Assembly (NCBI GenBank): GCA_026419775.2
Contig: JAOPGA020000797.1
Location: forward strand, 124,001 to 188,000
Direction: 5' to 3'
Origin: Acrasis kona
Lineage: Eukaryota > Heterolobosea > Eutetramitea > Acrasida > Acrasidae
Length of the DNA stretch: 64,000 nucleotides
The notes under the pieces are model-generated. The model did not search any database. It was not told the DNA's origin and saw only the letters and a program-made list of their open reading frames with translations. Positions 53,570 to 64,000 of this stretch are shown here, one piece after another; position 1 is the stretch's first letter, and every line of letters begins with the position of its first letter. Made by a program: the position numbers and the translations under genes.

Positions 53570-53905
53570 ATGATTAAAACCGTGAAAAGGTTCGTTTGTC
53601 ATATGGACTAAAAGCTTTTCTCACGCTTACGTAGAAAGACAGGCAACTCTGGCTCAGCACAACGCGTTACAGTCGGTGGATCTGATAAAGGTGTGTTGAA
53701 GACCTACTTTGGAGACGACGAAGCACCCGGAATCAAAGTGTAAGCGTTATAAATAACCGTTACCTGATTGTTTTCATAGTGGACCTACATTTGTTTTGGT
53801 CGGAGCCCTTGTATTCATCTTTGTAGTTATCGTCATGCATTTCTACAGCAGGTATGCTAATAATAATATATTACGCGCTAACTGTCTTTTAGATTCTTGG
53901 GATAA
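53570..53905 (+). CDS. SEC61B: Protein transport protein Sec61 subunit beta
   Basis: A tiny four-exon gene, 53570-53589, 53635-53739, 53780-53851 and 53893-53905, encoding 69 aa. After a basic start (MIKTVKRKTGNSGSAQRVTV) comes KTYFGDDEAPGIKVGPTFVL, the conserved juxtamembrane motif of Sec61 beta, with GP before a C-terminal membrane helix (LVGALVFIFVVIVMHFYSRF). It is a tail-anchored subunit of the ER protein-conducting channel. The donors are gttcgt, gtaagc and gtatgc. It is easily missed because no single exon exceeds 105 nt. The first exon is fixed by frame and the only suitable ATG. Confidence 0.9.
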
Positions 53906-54473
53906 ATTATGTAAAGACGGATGTTTTTGTAATAATAAAGACTTATCGTACAAATGATTTATTTGCATTGAGCCGAACATTTAAACAACTTCGTTCCTTT
54001 TCGTTCCCTTCTAAAAACCTCATCTCAACCAAACTTTTAATTAATAGGAGGGATAATAAAAGTTGGACGCACTCTCACTCTTACACTGCTCATCGCTATA
54101 GCCGTTTGTATAGATTTTCTTTCCATCTCTATTTTACTTCCAGTTTAATGGTCTTTTCGTTCTATCCACAACAATCATTTTCGGCTTCAATGATGTCACC
54201 ATCACAAATGATTTGTCTTTGTACAGATCTTTGTCACATGACTTTTGTCTCATACGGGAATCCGATGTACTCAACGTTCAAAAGGGCTTCAGATCTCAAT
54301 CTATCTGTATAGTTTTTCTTGTGATGTTTGTACATTTGGTGATGAATATTTGCAGTATTTCTGAACAACAGTGTAGCATGATTCGGTTACATCAATTATC
54401 AGGATTTGAGTCCCACTCAACGGGACAACCATCAGGAAAGATTGTAATTGTTGCCGCTCAGCTAACGAGTTCA
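53906..54473 (+). other. Region upstream of coiled-coil gene, coding status unclear
   Basis: About 570 bp. The plus frame of the next gene is open back to 54213 without a convincing start or protein character. On the minus strand, short stretches such as ALLNVEYIGFPYETK (54260s) and DKDLYKDKSFVMVTSL (54210s) look protein-like but lie in different frames, and I cannot join them with splice sites. I leave it uncalled. Confidence 0.35.
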
Positions 54474-56237
54474 ATGTCTTTGAGGGCGAAAAGCAGGTCG
54501 ACCACACCAAGCAATGTAAATAGCAGAAGCAAAACACCAAACAAAAAAGAGGACACAAACAATATAGTTCGATCAAACAAAAAGCCTGTCTCGACAATCT
54601 CAGATGAATCTCTAAATGACATTAATGAAATAAACAGAAACAGTAGGTCAGAGGATTATCTACAACAGTTGTTTGAGAATCGAATTGCTTCTTTAATTCA
54701 AATCAGAGCCAAAACCCAGGAAGTTGTCGCGGCACAAAGACAAGAGGAGTCCACCATGGTTGAGCTTCTTCGCGAGATTCTGAAGCACAATTCAGTTAAT
54801 GATCAGAAAAGCAGTAGAGAGGGAGTTCTAACAAAAAGAATTTCAGATTTAGAGTCAAAACTCAGCTGCGAGGCTGAGGATAGGTTAAAGCTACAAAAGA
54901 TGTTTTCAACGTTTAGAGAAGAGGGTGGTAACATTATAAATAGATTGAGAACATCTCTCACCCAAGTCACAAAGAAGTTTAAGCAGGAAAGAAAACGCGC
55001 CTTGGACCTTTCTAGCAAACTTGAGGAATGCGCGTTAATAATGGAGGAAGAAAATTCGAAGATGGAAAAGTTGACGGAAATGTATCAAAAAGCTGTGGAG
55101 GCACTTCAAAACAATGAACAATACGTCAACTCTGATAATAATGAATCCTCGTCCAAACAAGCAGAGCTGGAGGCCAAAGTATCTATACTAAAGAGAAAAT
55201 TAATAAAATACCGAAGAGAAGCGAAGTCCGCCAGAAAAGATTACAATAACTCGAATAGTGACGTATCGTCTGCTGATGATGAACCACAATGGGATGCTCC
55301 TGAAATAATCCGATTGAAAAATAAAGTGAAGGCTGAAAAAAACCTGCGAATTCAGACAGAGAAAGTTGTAGAGGAAAAATTCATCGAGTTCCAAAAGCTT
55401 GTTGAAGAGGAAGAGTCGATAATCGAGAATTTAAAACTAAAGTTAAGCAAAACAGAAGCTGAAAATGAGAGGTTGAAAGCACTACTATCCAATAGAGCGG
55501 AAGTCAGTGACGTCAGCAACAGATCTGTAAAGGAGTCATCTGACATACCGTTAGAATACATGGAGTTATACACCGAGATTAAAAGTCTTTTGGGCCCTGA
55601 AGATAATAACAATCTAACTGACGAAGGCGACCCCAGCGATAGAATAAGATCTCACCAACGGATGATCAAGCTTTTATTAGTAAAACTAAAAGCCGAGGAA
55701 CAGGAGAGGCTCAAAACTGAGGAACAAAGCGCAGCAATGGTTGCAGAAGAGGAGAAGACTATATTATTTTTAGAAAAAAAGATTAGAGATTTGGAGCTGA
55801 TTGTGTCCACATACAAAGATGAGACTACAAAAGATCGACAAAAATTAAAGAGGATGGCCTTGTCAGGTACTGCAAATCAAAGTCTAATGAACACTTCTGG
55901 TCTGAGTGCAATCAATATAGACCCTTCAAACGTTACGGAAGACGAAGACACTGAAATGATGGCATTGGAAAAGCAGCTCGAAACACTCACCCAAGATATT
56001 GTAAACGCCACAAGGAACCTGGATGACATCGAAGAGGACAATATACCGAATCAAGACCATGTACAAGTCATTACCACAACGATAATCAATGAGGAGGAGG
56101 TGTTGGAGGTGAGGTCGACGCCGAAAACAAATTTAATTCCACACACCCCACCCAATGATCAAAATCGAGGAAACGAACTCAACGCAGACGAAGAAAACAT
56201 GATAGATCCTAGCGAAGAGCTTAACGATTATCAATGA
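54474..56237 (+). CDS. Unrecognised coiled-coil protein
   Basis: About 587 aa from the ATG at 54474 (MSLRAKSRSTTPSNVNSRSK). The frame is open upstream, and an earlier start is possible. The N-terminus is basic and Ser/Thr-rich. Long helices follow from about residue 60 to 510 with heptad patterns, for example ISDLESKLSCEAEDRLKLQK, EECALIMEEENSKMEKLTEM, KNKVKAEKNLRIQTEKVVEE and IRDLELIVSTYKDET. Breaks are acidic (SSADDEPQWDAP). The C-terminus is acidic and disordered, with S/T-P sites. There is no motor, membrane or known partner domain, so a cytoskeletal or centrosomal scaffold is possible but unproven. Its stop lies about 40 bp from the convergent DUF1295 gene. Confidence 0.78.
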   Translation: MSLRAKSRSTTPSNVNSRSKTPNKKEDTNNIVRSNKKPVSTISDESLNDINEINRNSRSEDYLQQLFENRIASLIQIRAKTQEVVAAQRQEESTMVELLREILKHNSVNDQKSSREGVLTKRISDLESKLSCEAEDRLKLQKMFSTFREEGGNIINRLRTSLTQVTKKFKQERKRALDLSSKLEECALIMEEENSKMEKLTEMYQKAVEALQNNEQYVNSDNNESSSKQAELEAKVSILKRKLIKYRREAKSARKDYNNSNSDVSSADDEPQWDAPEIIRLKNKVKAEKNLRIQTEKVVEEKFIEFQKLVEEEESIIENLKLKLSKTEAENERLKALLSNRAEVSDVSNRSVKESSDIPLEYMELYTEIKSLLGPEDNNNLTDEGDPSDRIRSHQRMIKLLLVKLKAEEQERLKTEEQSAAMVAEEEKTILFLEKKIRDLELIVSTYKDETTKDRQKLKRMALSGTANQSLMNTSGLSAINIDPSNVTEDEDTEMMALEKQLETLTQDIVNATRNLDDIEEDNIPNQDHVQVITTTIINEEEVLEVRSTPKTNLIPHTPPNDQNRGNELNADEENMIDPSEELNDYQ

Positions 56238-56277
56238 ATGTACCAACCATTAAAAAAATTTGAACATTTTTGTATTT

Positions 56278-57169
56278 TTAATTACCACTCTGTTTTGATA
56301 CTTTTGGAAACCAAGGTACAATCATTGAAGTCTCATCAACATACTTTTTGTATTCTTCTCCACGACGTTTGAGTGATCCCTCCTCAGTCATGGGAACACC
56401 GGTAAAATGAACCAAGAACCAGTAGGCAACAAGAGGCACGCCAAGCACAATAACAACATAATCTATAAGTTGGTCACATACAGATACTGCATACAAAGCA
56501 TACGAACACCAAATCATGAGTTCGAAGAAATAATTTGGATGCCTTGAATACCTCCACAAACCAACCTTGCATACTTTGCCTTTATTACTAGACTTATAGC
56601 GGAAACGAGCTAATTGAGCGTCGGCAACATTTTCTAAGGTAAATGAAGCGACCCACATTATAATACTGGCAATCTCCACCCATGATAACTCTTTAGTAGA
56701 CCTACTTGAAATTGCAACAGGCATGGTAAGCACAAAAATATTTGCAAAGCTTTGGCAGTGGTAAAATATGAATGTGTTGATTGTGTGACTTCTGATTCCA
56801 AAAATGCCCTTCCCAGATGTCCACTTGTCACGCCACATTTGCCATCTGTGGTCCTCTCCCTCTTTACGGTTACGAAGAACCCATCCATACATGAACCTTA
56901 ATCCACAAAAAAGGTATGGAATTGCAATCACCCATCTGCGCCAAAAATTTCCCTGAACTTGTGAGCTCAAAGTGTAAATCAGTGTTATGAAAAAGAAGCC
57001 AGATGGCCACCCTAAATCAACCTGGTATGATTAGTTGAATTGTTGTACGAGAACTTACCATCCCATAGTTCTTTAGAGGAATTCTAATTAACCACATCAT
57101 AGTCATGTGAATAAAATGTGCAACAAAAACAAACCAAAATGTATCTGATGATAAGAGTGATGAGATCAT
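56278..57169 (-). CDS. DUF1295 / steroid 5-alpha-reductase-like membrane protein
   Basis: Two exons, 57169-57059 and 57021-56278, give 284 aa. Several transmembrane helices (FWFVFVAHFIHMTMMWLI, WPSGFFFITLIYTL, WVEIASIIMWVASF and others). The DUF1295 C-terminal signature is present: VCKVGLWRYSRHPNYFFELM, then FTGVPMTEEGSLKRRGEEYK and IVPWFPK. The family belongs to the ICMT/steroid-reductase superfamily of NAD(P)H-dependent or methyltransferase integral membrane enzymes of the ER. The substrate for this one is unknown, likely a lipid or sterol. The start codon is the first ATG in frame and gives the expected first helix. Confidence 0.9.
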
Positions 57170-57834
57170 GCTTTGTTGTAATCAGAATGAGTTACAATAC
57201 ATACTTGCGGTGCAATTCAAGAATGCACGTGTGCATCCGAGGAGCTCCGGCCACAGTATAAAAAGGATAGATTGTGAAACAAATAAACTAAGCTTATTGA
57301 TCGTGTAACACCGTGTACTTATTATACCAGTCTATACGATTATTTATTACATGTTTGTTTGGTGGAAAGTATCATTTTACATTTTAAGGATATCCCGCGG
57401 GTACTATCTATAGTTGTTCCAACAAAAGCTAAACACAAGAGAAGTGTAGATCCAGAAAATGTCATTAGGTTTAGAGGATAAAAAGTAGGAGTAGTTTAAG
57501 AATCATGTTGAAGTTAAAAATGATTAGTCTACTGAACTAACATAACTACTTATTAACAAGATATGATTTGAAATTATCAGCTTAGTTTTCTTATTGTTCA
57601 TACTCAAATAAATTTTGATACAAACTTCTAACAATTACTATATATGACTCTTTGTTGATCTGTCTTACCGACGTTATTTATGCCATTGTACTCGATAGTG
57701 TTGATTAATGTTCATGATCCTCCATCCGATATTGTTGTCGATTTAAAGTCCTCATGTGTCTTGGACAGCATTTTTTTGTGGTTGGCCATTGTTAGCGCAA
57801 AATACAAAACGTTATAATCAAGTTCCACTAAACA
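57170..57834 (+). other. Divergent intergenic region between DUF1295 and SCC3 genes
   Basis: About 665 bp of A/T-rich DNA. A TATAAAAA-like sequence lies at about 57257. No ORF, tRNA or repeat is recognisable. Promoters of both flanking genes are expected here. Confidence 0.5.
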
Positions 57835-60800
57835 ATGGCTTCATCTAAAAGCACTGGTAAAAGGAAAAGGGACGAGGAGAGTGACGAGGAAAGATCATCC
57901 AGTGATGAGCAAGAACAAGAGCAATCACAATCGTAATTACATTTCTAGTATTGGACTAATCACTTAACATTAGGTCCGGGTCGGAACAAAGTGATGATGA
58001 GAGGGATGAAGCGTACGACCCTGGAAAAGAGAAACCAAAGCCGAAAAAATCAACTGCAACGCCGAAGAAGCGTGCAACGGCACCCAAAAGTACAAAAAAG
58101 ACACCAGCGAAGAAAACAACTACAGCCACACCAAGAAAAACTAAGAGGACAGTTCTTCATACAGTAAGCAAAAGTTGTATTTCATAATCATTGATTGGAA
58201 AAGGGAAAAGTAAAATCTAAACGTGCACCGTCGAAAACAAAGAAAAAGTCCACAAAACAAGTGGAAGAGGATGTAGTGGTAGCCAACGAAAAACCAGATT
58301 CCCTCTTTGGTACGCTTCCAAAATACTTACTTGATTAACATGATTGCAGCCTTCGTGAGAGAGGATTCCGACATCAACCAAAGAGTGACTGATTTAATCG
58401 AAGAATTCGATTCTGATCCCACCGGTGTCGTTGCTAAATTAATCACATTCGTCGTCCATTCTAGCGGTTGTACACCAGGAGAACTAACAGCCGATGATGT
58501 AGCAGTGGAGGATGAAGAAGGTCTAAACTCCATCATGAGCAAGCTATTAAAAAAGTTCCCAGACGAGGCAAGTCAACAGTTTATTCACATCTTAACTCTA
58601 ATCAGATCACCACATATCCCATCATATCCAATCATGCATCACTCAAGTCATTCAACGCAAACTTTAAACAATTTTGGGAACTCTTGATCAACGCCGCCAA
58701 GGACGAAGTATTGTTCGCTGAAGGATTCATCGACAGCATAGTGACATGGATCACACAACTCAGTCAATCGCAAGCACGTTCATTCCGTCACACGTCCACC
58801 TTGTGTGGTTACTTGCTGTGCATCAGCTTGATCGATGTGCTAAAGGAATTCCGTGGTCAATTAAACACCACAGAGAAACAATTGCAATCCGCAAAGAACA
58901 AGAAGGGAAAGAAGAGCGCAGACGACATTGCTAAAAAATCAGAGCAACTACAAGAGCGTAACATTATAATCGAGGACACCATCAAGTCCATTCACGAAGG
59001 GTAAGTACACCACTCACCACCAGTCATGACATGTTTAGAATGTTCATCACTCGTCACAAGGACATTTCTCCCAACATTCGTGCATTAACCATAGAGGCAT
59101 GGTTCGACATGGTTCAATTACTTCCCGATCAATTCCTCAACAATAACATTTTCAAATACTTTGGATGGAGCTTGAACGACACCGACGCCAACATTCGATC
59201 CTCCACGCTGCGCGGATTAGAAAAGTTATACAACAATGACGACTGGCATCACACCCTGCAACGCTTCACCGAACGATACCTGCCAAGAATGAAGGAAATG
59301 ACCAACGACATTGACATTTCCGTCTCGGTGGATGCCATCAAATTATTGACCACTTTATTAAGAAACAACATTTTAACAATCTCCACATCTCACCTGCCCA
59401 TCGTACAGCACGTGAGTAGTTTGGTATTCGATGCCAATTCAAGCGTTCGTCACTATGCCAGTCTGTTCGTCTATTATCGATTGGCAAAGAACGCAAAAGG
59501 AAAGAAGAAGAAGAAGAAGAAGGTGGACATTCAATTGGTCGATTTGTTGGAATTTGCAAAACAGCCCAGCAAGGAAATGCCGATGGCTGCCTCTTATATA
59601 GTGGAAGGATTTTGGGAACATTCAGATTCCCTCAAGGATGTGTCGGAGATGACTCGATTGGTATTGGGTCATGGCGACGATTCCGACGACGAAGATGAAG
59701 AAGCGTTACAAGATGACGACGACATTACCAACATGATTCGAATCTTGACCGCATGCGTACAAAAGGCAACCGGTCATTTACAAATCAAAACCACTCATCA
59801 AGACGTCGTCAAAATTGCATCCAAGAGAGGCAACAAGAAGCAATCGGATGCAATGATCAGCGACATGAGCGCACATTTGATTGGAGCGTTGCCCAAGATG
59901 TTGGACAAGTATCACACCGATAAGGACAAGGCACAAGAATTAATCACCATCGCCAAGTATTTGGATTTGGAACAAATCACAAATCATCGATTACAAGAAG
60001 AATTTAAGGATTTGTTGAAGTGGTTACAATCTACCTTCTGGAAGCACAACGACTCTTTGTTATTCAAGTGCATCGGCGATGTGTATCGTCACTTGTTGGA
60101 TCAGAAATATGATCAAATCACATCCACCCAATCTTCGTTCGATCACACGGCGAGAGAATTGTCGAACAAATTTCAAACCAATTACAAGAACTTGAACGCT
60201 GCACACGACGAAAACAAGAACGTGAACGATCATCAGATCAATTTGGAAATCTCGTTGAGGCGCATTCAATGCTTTTCCATCGATCATTCGTTATCGGCCA
60301 TCAAATCGCAAATCATGCCCTTGTTGAGCGACATGATTCAGAATCGAATCAAGAATGATCAAAATGATGATTTGATCACGGATGCATTGTGCGAATTGTG
60401 CATCAACGTGACGTTTAGAGACTTGACGTGGACGTTGATCGAGTGCAATCAGCGCATCGAACGAATCAAGAAGCAAGAATCGAGCGAGATTGATGATTCG
60501 TTGCAATCGCAAATCGATCAATTCGTAAAATCGAGAAGTACATTTTGTGCACAAATCACATCCTTGATTTCATTATTGAGCACGCAAGAATTCAAATCGT
60601 CCTATTCGTTGTGCATCAGCGCCTTTCAACACTTGATGGAACTCATGGTGATTTGTCGTAACAGCGTGTACGCGCTACAGGTCAAATCAGATGCACAATC
60701 ACAATTCGAATTCAGTCATCAATCGCTCGTTCCATCGCTACACGTGGACGATCAACAGGTCAAATCCCTGTTGGATTTCTTCGACAAGGTATTACTGCAC

Positions 60801-61751
60801 GAATCTAATTCGTCGCAAGATTCCAACGTGGATCGAATCAATTCCATCGTTTCTTGTCTGACGAAGGCAATGTTCTACGGAGAATTGGACCAATCGTCGG
60901 TCACCATCAACGTGCTGTCGCATTTCGGAAGTACCAACAAGGTGATTGGAGATGTGATTCAAAATTTTTTGAGAAGCGTCAGGAGTTATTTACACAATCC
61001 ACAATTATTATTCGATTACGAATACAAGGCATTGATCAAGTGCTTCGATCGACACGTGCAGCACAACAAGGACAATCACGGAGGCGACGAGGAGTACGAT
61101 CAATCTAGTTTGGATCAATTCAATGAATTGGTGAATAGAATGTGCAGGAGTCATTTCCCTCAAAAGAAGGACCAAGAACCATTGTTCGTGAATTTGATCG
61201 AGAAATGCATTGCGCATGCATTTGAAGAACCCGACGAACGTTACATGTTTTTGGCAGGGTTACATAAATATGTGAATAGAATGCCCGAGAAGCGCACCAA
61301 AGTGATTGCCGATCATTTGGAGCAGCGATTGGAGGACGCGAAGGGATTCCAAGATTTGAGCGAGGATTTTATTCTTCAGGTGGAGAACTTGCGGGATTCA
61401 TTGTTGAAGAAGAAGAAGAGCAAGAGCAGCACCAATAAGACTGGTGGTGATGAGCAAGATGAAATTGAGGAGTTTGAAGACGAACAACAAGATGTTGTTG
61501 ACAAGGATAACGAAAAGAGTAGGGAGAAGAGTCAAGATGAGGATGTGACCCAGACTGATGAGAGCCAAGAGAAACCTTCGTCGCCGGTAGCTTCGACCAC
61601 TCCCATGCGCTCTCGTAAAAAGAGGTTTAGAGAATCCACAAAGAATGCGCAGGTTGATGATGATGATTCGACGCAAATCTCCCAACAGAGCGAAGCGTCC
61701 AACGAAGATGAGGATTTACTTGAGCCCTCTAACAAAAAGAGAAAGCTTTAA
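57835..61751 (+). CDS. SCC3: Cohesin subunit SCC3/STAG
   Basis: Six exons, 57835-57932, 57974-58163, 58204-58309, 58350-58567, 58606-59000 and 59039-61751, give 1,239 aa. The N-terminus is Lys/Ser/Glu-rich. The STAG domain follows (NFKQFWELLINAAKDEVLFA). Then the stromalin conservative domain: MFITRHKDISPNIRALTIEA, FKYFGWSLNDTDANIRSSTL and GLEKLYNNDDW. Long HEAT-like helices fill the rest, ending in a disordered tail with a basic NLS-like KKRKL. Scc3 binds Scc1 and DNA and stabilises cohesin on chromatin. The fourth intron begins AG|gcaagt and ends cag: a GC-AG intron that is required to keep frame. The last exon (2.7 kb) is intronless. Confidence 0.92.
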
Positions 61752-61849
61752 TCCAAATTTGTAAGAATAAAACATATTTGTCCGTTGTATCGCAAATCGC
61801 TTAAAAAATACTATTAATTCAAAATTCAAAAAAAGAATTGAAAGGCACG

Positions 61850-64000
61850 ATGGGTGCTCGTGAGTCTAAACAATTAGCCTTAAAATACACCGGAGAGAGG
61901 AGAGTATCTGTTTTTGAGGGTGTGGCTGAGGCCATAAGAAGAAAGGAATGTAGAATGGAGGATGAGAGGAAGTTAAAGCAAGAGAGGATCCAAGAGGAAG
62001 AACGTAGAAGGGAGAGAAGTAAGGACAAGATGAATGAAATCAAACAAAGAAAGGAAAAAATCACCGAGCAAAAAAATTCACAAGCTCAGAAATTACTCCA
62101 ACTAAACGCAGAGAGGCTGGAAAAGAAGATTGAGGCAAAGTGAGTATCATAATTGACCAATTACTAATGCTTTTTCAGAAAACATTTCAATGGACCCGAT
62201 GACCCTGAAAATGAGTCGGACCGTATGATGGCTCTGAGATCGATTAGGGCTTTGGATACAGAAACAGGAGATCCAAATTTCGACAGGGTCTCTTTACTCC
62301 TCAAAGACGTGTTCAATGTATTTATAGCCGCAGTGTCTTTGATCGACGAACACAGGCAGTGGTTCAAGTCCATTGCAGGGTTTGATGCACCCGAGCTGTG
62401 CAGAAACGACTCGTTCTGCTCCTTTACCATCAAACGAAACGATCCACTCATAATTTATGATCTAAGGGAGGACGATAGAACCAAAAACTCCCCTGGTGTT
62501 TTACATTTTGGTCTTAAATTCTATGCCGGTAAGTATGAACGAGTACAAGTAGTCTAAAACTAAAAAGGAGCACAATTGACAAGCCCAGATGGACTCAATA
62601 TTGGTACTTTATGCATCATGGATGTCAACCCAAGAACAGAAGAAACATTTGGTAAAGATCAATTGGCGATACTAACGACTATGGCCAAGACTGTTAGTAG
62701 AGAGTTGGAGCTACACAAACTACTCATCGAATCAAGAAACAAGAACCTTCTGCAGAGTATGTGCTACAAATCACTTTCAACTAACTCTAATAGGCTCGTT
62801 GACACAATTTGGTTACGATTCACTACTAATATCAGACACCAGGGATTGTATGGAAATGGCACTCGTCAACATTATCGAAAACATGAACGTTAATCGAGTC
62901 ACCGCTCATCTGCTATCCTCCAACCTCACAATACTACATGAGACCCACGCCGGCAACACGACGCTCGATGACTCTGATCCAGATATTATAAAAATGGCGA
63001 TTGACCACGTCAATGTTGATGATCCTGTGTGGATGGTTGATGACTTGTACAACATGAAGGAAAACTCCGATCTGTTCGAAGAACACAAAATCAGAAATGC
63101 CTTTTACTCTGTCATTTACAATTCGGAGGGACAGCCTTCGATGCTTTTGAGTGGTTACAGAACATGTGAACATGCTACTTGGGGACGGGACGAAACAACA
63201 TTTGTAACGGACATCACAAAGAGTCTTGGCAAAATACTGGAGAGGAACCAATGGCAAGAAGAAATTTTGACCGAAAAGAAAAAGTCTGATGACATTTTAT
63301 TAAACATTTTACCTCGCCCTATTGTGAATAGAATGACCAAATTAAACCAAACTAATATCGCTGACCGTGTGGATAGTGTGTCCGTGTTGTTTGCTGATAT
63401 TTGTGGTTTCACAGTATTGAGTCAAACAATGTCTGCAGATAATCTTGTTAGTTTTTTGAATTTAATCTTTTGTTCTTTTGATAAACTTGCAATGCTTCAT
63501 GGATGCGAGAAAATCAAAACCATTGGTGATTGTTATTTGGCTGAAGCTGGTCTTTTGTCCCACGAGGACGATCATTCCTCTACTATTATTGATTTTGCTT
63601 TAGATATTCTGGAGGAGATACAATCCGAGTACATTCAAAGTAGACATTCTCTGTGCATGCGTATTGGAATTAACACTGGTCCTGTTGTCGCAGGTGTTAT
63701 TGGTTTTAGTAAATATACATATGATATATGGGGAGATAGTGTAAACACAGCCCAACGCATGGAAAGTCATGGTGTTGCGGGTAAAATACAAATATCCGAG
63801 AGCACTTACAATCATCTTGGTAACAAAGCCAACAATTACATAATATCTGACAGAGGTATAATAAATGTCAAGGGAAAAGGTAAAATGAGGACCTATTTGA
63901 TAAACTCAAAGAAGGATGGTAAAGTCAGAAATAGAAGTTTATCATCGGTGAACTTAATGGAATCATCGCCAACACCTTTAGAAGAGATTATTGGTGACAG
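61850..64000 (+). CDS. GAF-domain adenylate cyclase (class III), C-terminus cut by right window edge
   Basis: Exons 61850-62139, 62179-62528, 62568-62756 and 62794->64000. The ATG gives MGARES, an N-myristoylation signal. A charged coiled coil (RKECRMEDERKLKQERIQEE) runs to about residue 95. A GAF domain follows at about 110-270 (FNVFIAAVSLIDEHRQWFKS, CSFTIKRNDPLIIYDLREDD, GLNIGTLCIMDVNPR). A second, GAF-like regulatory region may lie at 290-440. The class III catalytic domain starts near residue 470: VLFADICGFTVLSQTM with the first metal Asp, EKIKTIGDCYLAE, GINTGPVVAGVIG and YDIWGDSVNTAQRMES. The purine-selecting residues are Lys (EKIKTIGD) and Asp (YDIWGD), the adenylate pair rather than Glu/Cys of guanylate cyclases. 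The transition-state Asn and Arg (NTAQR) are intact. It should make cAMP under ligand or redox control through GAF, at a membrane through the lipid anchor. Confidence 0.93.

Overview
The window is nuclear DNA of a compact, intron-containing protist genome. Protein-coding genes lie on both strands, often only 10 to 100 bp apart. Introns are very short: nearly all I could place are 33 to 50 nt, GT-AG, with donors such as gtaag or gtacg, and they cluster near gene starts. The mix of genes fits a heterolobosean amoeba or amoeboflagellate of the Naegleria/Acrasis kind. The pointers are a 7TM protein fused to an RGS domain, a GAF-linked adenylate cyclase, F-box fusions with WD40, Kelch and GTPase domains, a tectonin-repeat protein and the ciliary protein IFT80. 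The lineage is an inference from gene content. I saw no rRNA, tRNA, CRISPR array or prokaryotic operon.

Layout. 1-8746 (-) is a lipid-transfer protein VPS13 whose C-terminus is cut by the left edge. 8889-14466 holds a nucleostemin-type GTPase, two unrecognised proteins and cytosolic HSP90. 15163-20694 holds an F-box/WD40/prolyl-hydroxylase-like fusion, a LysM+UBA-like protein and a G-protein alpha subunit with a long C-terminal extension. 20839-24681 is MSH6 and, convergently 10 bp away, proteasome subunit beta-3. 24818-26476 is a decayed hAT-like DNA transposon with inverted ends. 26625-30163 holds a PB1+UBA protein, an acid-ceramidase/NAAA-type amidase and 4-hydroxyphenylpyruvate dioxygenase. 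30176-38767 (all -) holds a coiled-coil protein with Trp-marked 11/15-residue spacing, IFT80, an FCP1-type phosphatase and a small membrane protein. 39364-45620 (all +) holds a GT31-like glycosyltransferase, a 7TM-RGS protein, an atypical ubiquitin-like protein and a Kelch/F-box/Rho-type fusion. 45655-53002 (-) holds an RluA-type pseudouridine synthase, succinyl-CoA ligase alpha, a tectonin protein, a UvrD-type helicase and an unknown basic protein. 53570-64000 holds Sec61 beta, a coiled-coil protein, a DUF1295 reductase-like protein, cohesin SCC3/STAG and a partial GAF-adenylate cyclase.

How they connect. Most genes are ordinary housekeeping: genome maintenance (MSH6, SCC3, UvrD-like helicase), protein turnover (PSMB3, ubiquitin-like protein, two F-box proteins), secretion (Sec61 beta, glycosyltransferase), the TCA cycle and tyrosine breakdown. 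A second theme is G-protein and cAMP signalling: G-alpha, 7TM-RGS and adenylate cyclase, with G-alpha and the cyclase both starting with MGxxxS/T-type myristoylation signals. The two most unusual genes are the F-box fusions. One places a Skp1-binding F-box, a WD40 propeller and a 2OG-Fe(II) hydroxylase in one chain. The other joins Kelch repeats, an F-box and a prenylatable Rho-like GTPase that has lost its DxxGQ motif.

Exon joins were worked out by hand from splice signals, reading frame and family fit. Single junctions could be off by a few bases.
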